From: Hydrogenophaga intermedia
Lineage (GTDB): Bacteria > Pseudomonadota > Gammaproteobacteria > Burkholderiales > Burkholderiaceae_C
Reading direction: 5' to 3'
Assembly (NCBI RefSeq): GCF_000723405.1
Contig: NZ_CCAE010000013.1
Location: 1-64,000 of the forward strand
Length of the DNA: 64,000 bases
Of the stretch, positions 63,927 to 64,000 are shown piece after piece (positions within the stretch are counted from its first letter, which is position 1; the number at the start of each line of letters is the position of its first letter). Under the pieces are notes generated by a model. That model searched no databases, was not told the DNA's origin, and was given only the letters and a program-made list of their open reading frames with translations. A program made the position numbers and the translations under genes.

Positions 63927-64000
63927 TTATCGGGGCAGTGCCGTTGCGAACAGCGCGTCCTTCTGCTGAGGGGTGGGGTAGTTGATCAGCACGGCGCGGT
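63927..64000 (-). CDS. C-terminal end of an unidentified gene (partial)
   Basis: Only the last 23 codons are inside the window: ...RAVLINYPTPQQKDALFATALPR and a TAA stop, 20 bp before the wbjB start. Reading direction and spacing place it in the polysaccharide cluster. The segment is too short to name. Confidence 0.5.
   Translation of the reverse strand, partial: RAVLINYPTPQQKDALFATALPR

Overview
The window is GC-rich chromosome from a betaproteobacterium. Protein style, gene order (gatCAB beside mreBCD-mrdA, glcEF, two amt genes, sbp-cysTWA) and the GC-rich intergenic repeats point to the Burkholderiales, family Comamonadaceae, perhaps near Hydrogenophaga. The genus is inference, because no rRNA or marker search was possible.

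Layout. (1) 1-6950 is the inner end of a visibly less GC-rich mobile island. Its recombination module is a translationally coupled minus-strand operon: a 101-aa primase-like protein, three tyrosine recombinases and a small helix-turn-helix/coiled-coil protein. This matches the ginABCD arrangement of the GInt class of genomic islands. The island has split comM (yifB), and only about 82 codons of its 5' end remain at 6950-7196. (2) 7197-9341 is nitrogen control: glnK-amtB behind a sigma-54 promoter and an NtrC-type box, closed by a strong terminator. (3) 9420-13241 carries a small secreted protein, glcEF (no glcD) and an lrgAB-type pair. (4) 13258-14702 holds a CesT-like type III secretion chaperone divergent from an unknown 260-aa protein, a possible chaperone/effector pair. 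(5) 14762-21376 has a thiol peroxidase, a degenerate receiver-domain protein, lplT, alr, and an AraC/VOC/DJ-1 group. (6) 21351-25425 has a three-gene minus-strand cassette (HAD-UbiA fusion, SMR-like carrier, GT39 glycosyltransferase) and an ExoD-like protein. (7) 25507-30782 is sulfate/thiosulfate uptake (sbp-cysT-cysW-cysA) with a second sbp and a DUF1330 gene. (8) 30950-35323 is a LysR regulator divergent from an mmsA plus GMC-dehydrogenase operon, matching 3-hydroxypropionate catabolism. (9) 35339-37984 has a second ammonium transporter with its own sigma-54/NtrC promoter and a TauE/SafE exporter. (10) 38073-46247 is the cell-shape cluster mreBCD-mrdA, divergent from gatCAB. (11) 46260-55025 is housekeeping: a DUF4124 protein, pyrE/xthA, a YcbL-type hydrolase, an M48 peptidase, an AmpG-like permease, an acyl-CoA ligase and a two-component system. 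(12) 55247-64000 is a surface-polysaccharide cluster read leftwards. It holds UDP-L-FucNAc synthesis genes (wbjBCD type), a GT4 transferase, a WbpV-like reductase, a PglC-like initiating transferase, a PglD-like acetyltransferase and a WbpM-like dehydratase.

How it works together. Two ammonium transporters appear to answer to NtrC/RpoN. The sulfate system has two binding proteins for one permease. The polysaccharide cluster can supply UDP-L-FucNAc and probably UDP-D-QuiNAc and start glycan assembly on a lipid carrier. The cassette at 21.3-24.7 kb may make and use a separate polyprenyl-phosphate sugar donor. No rRNA, tRNA or CRISPR array was found.
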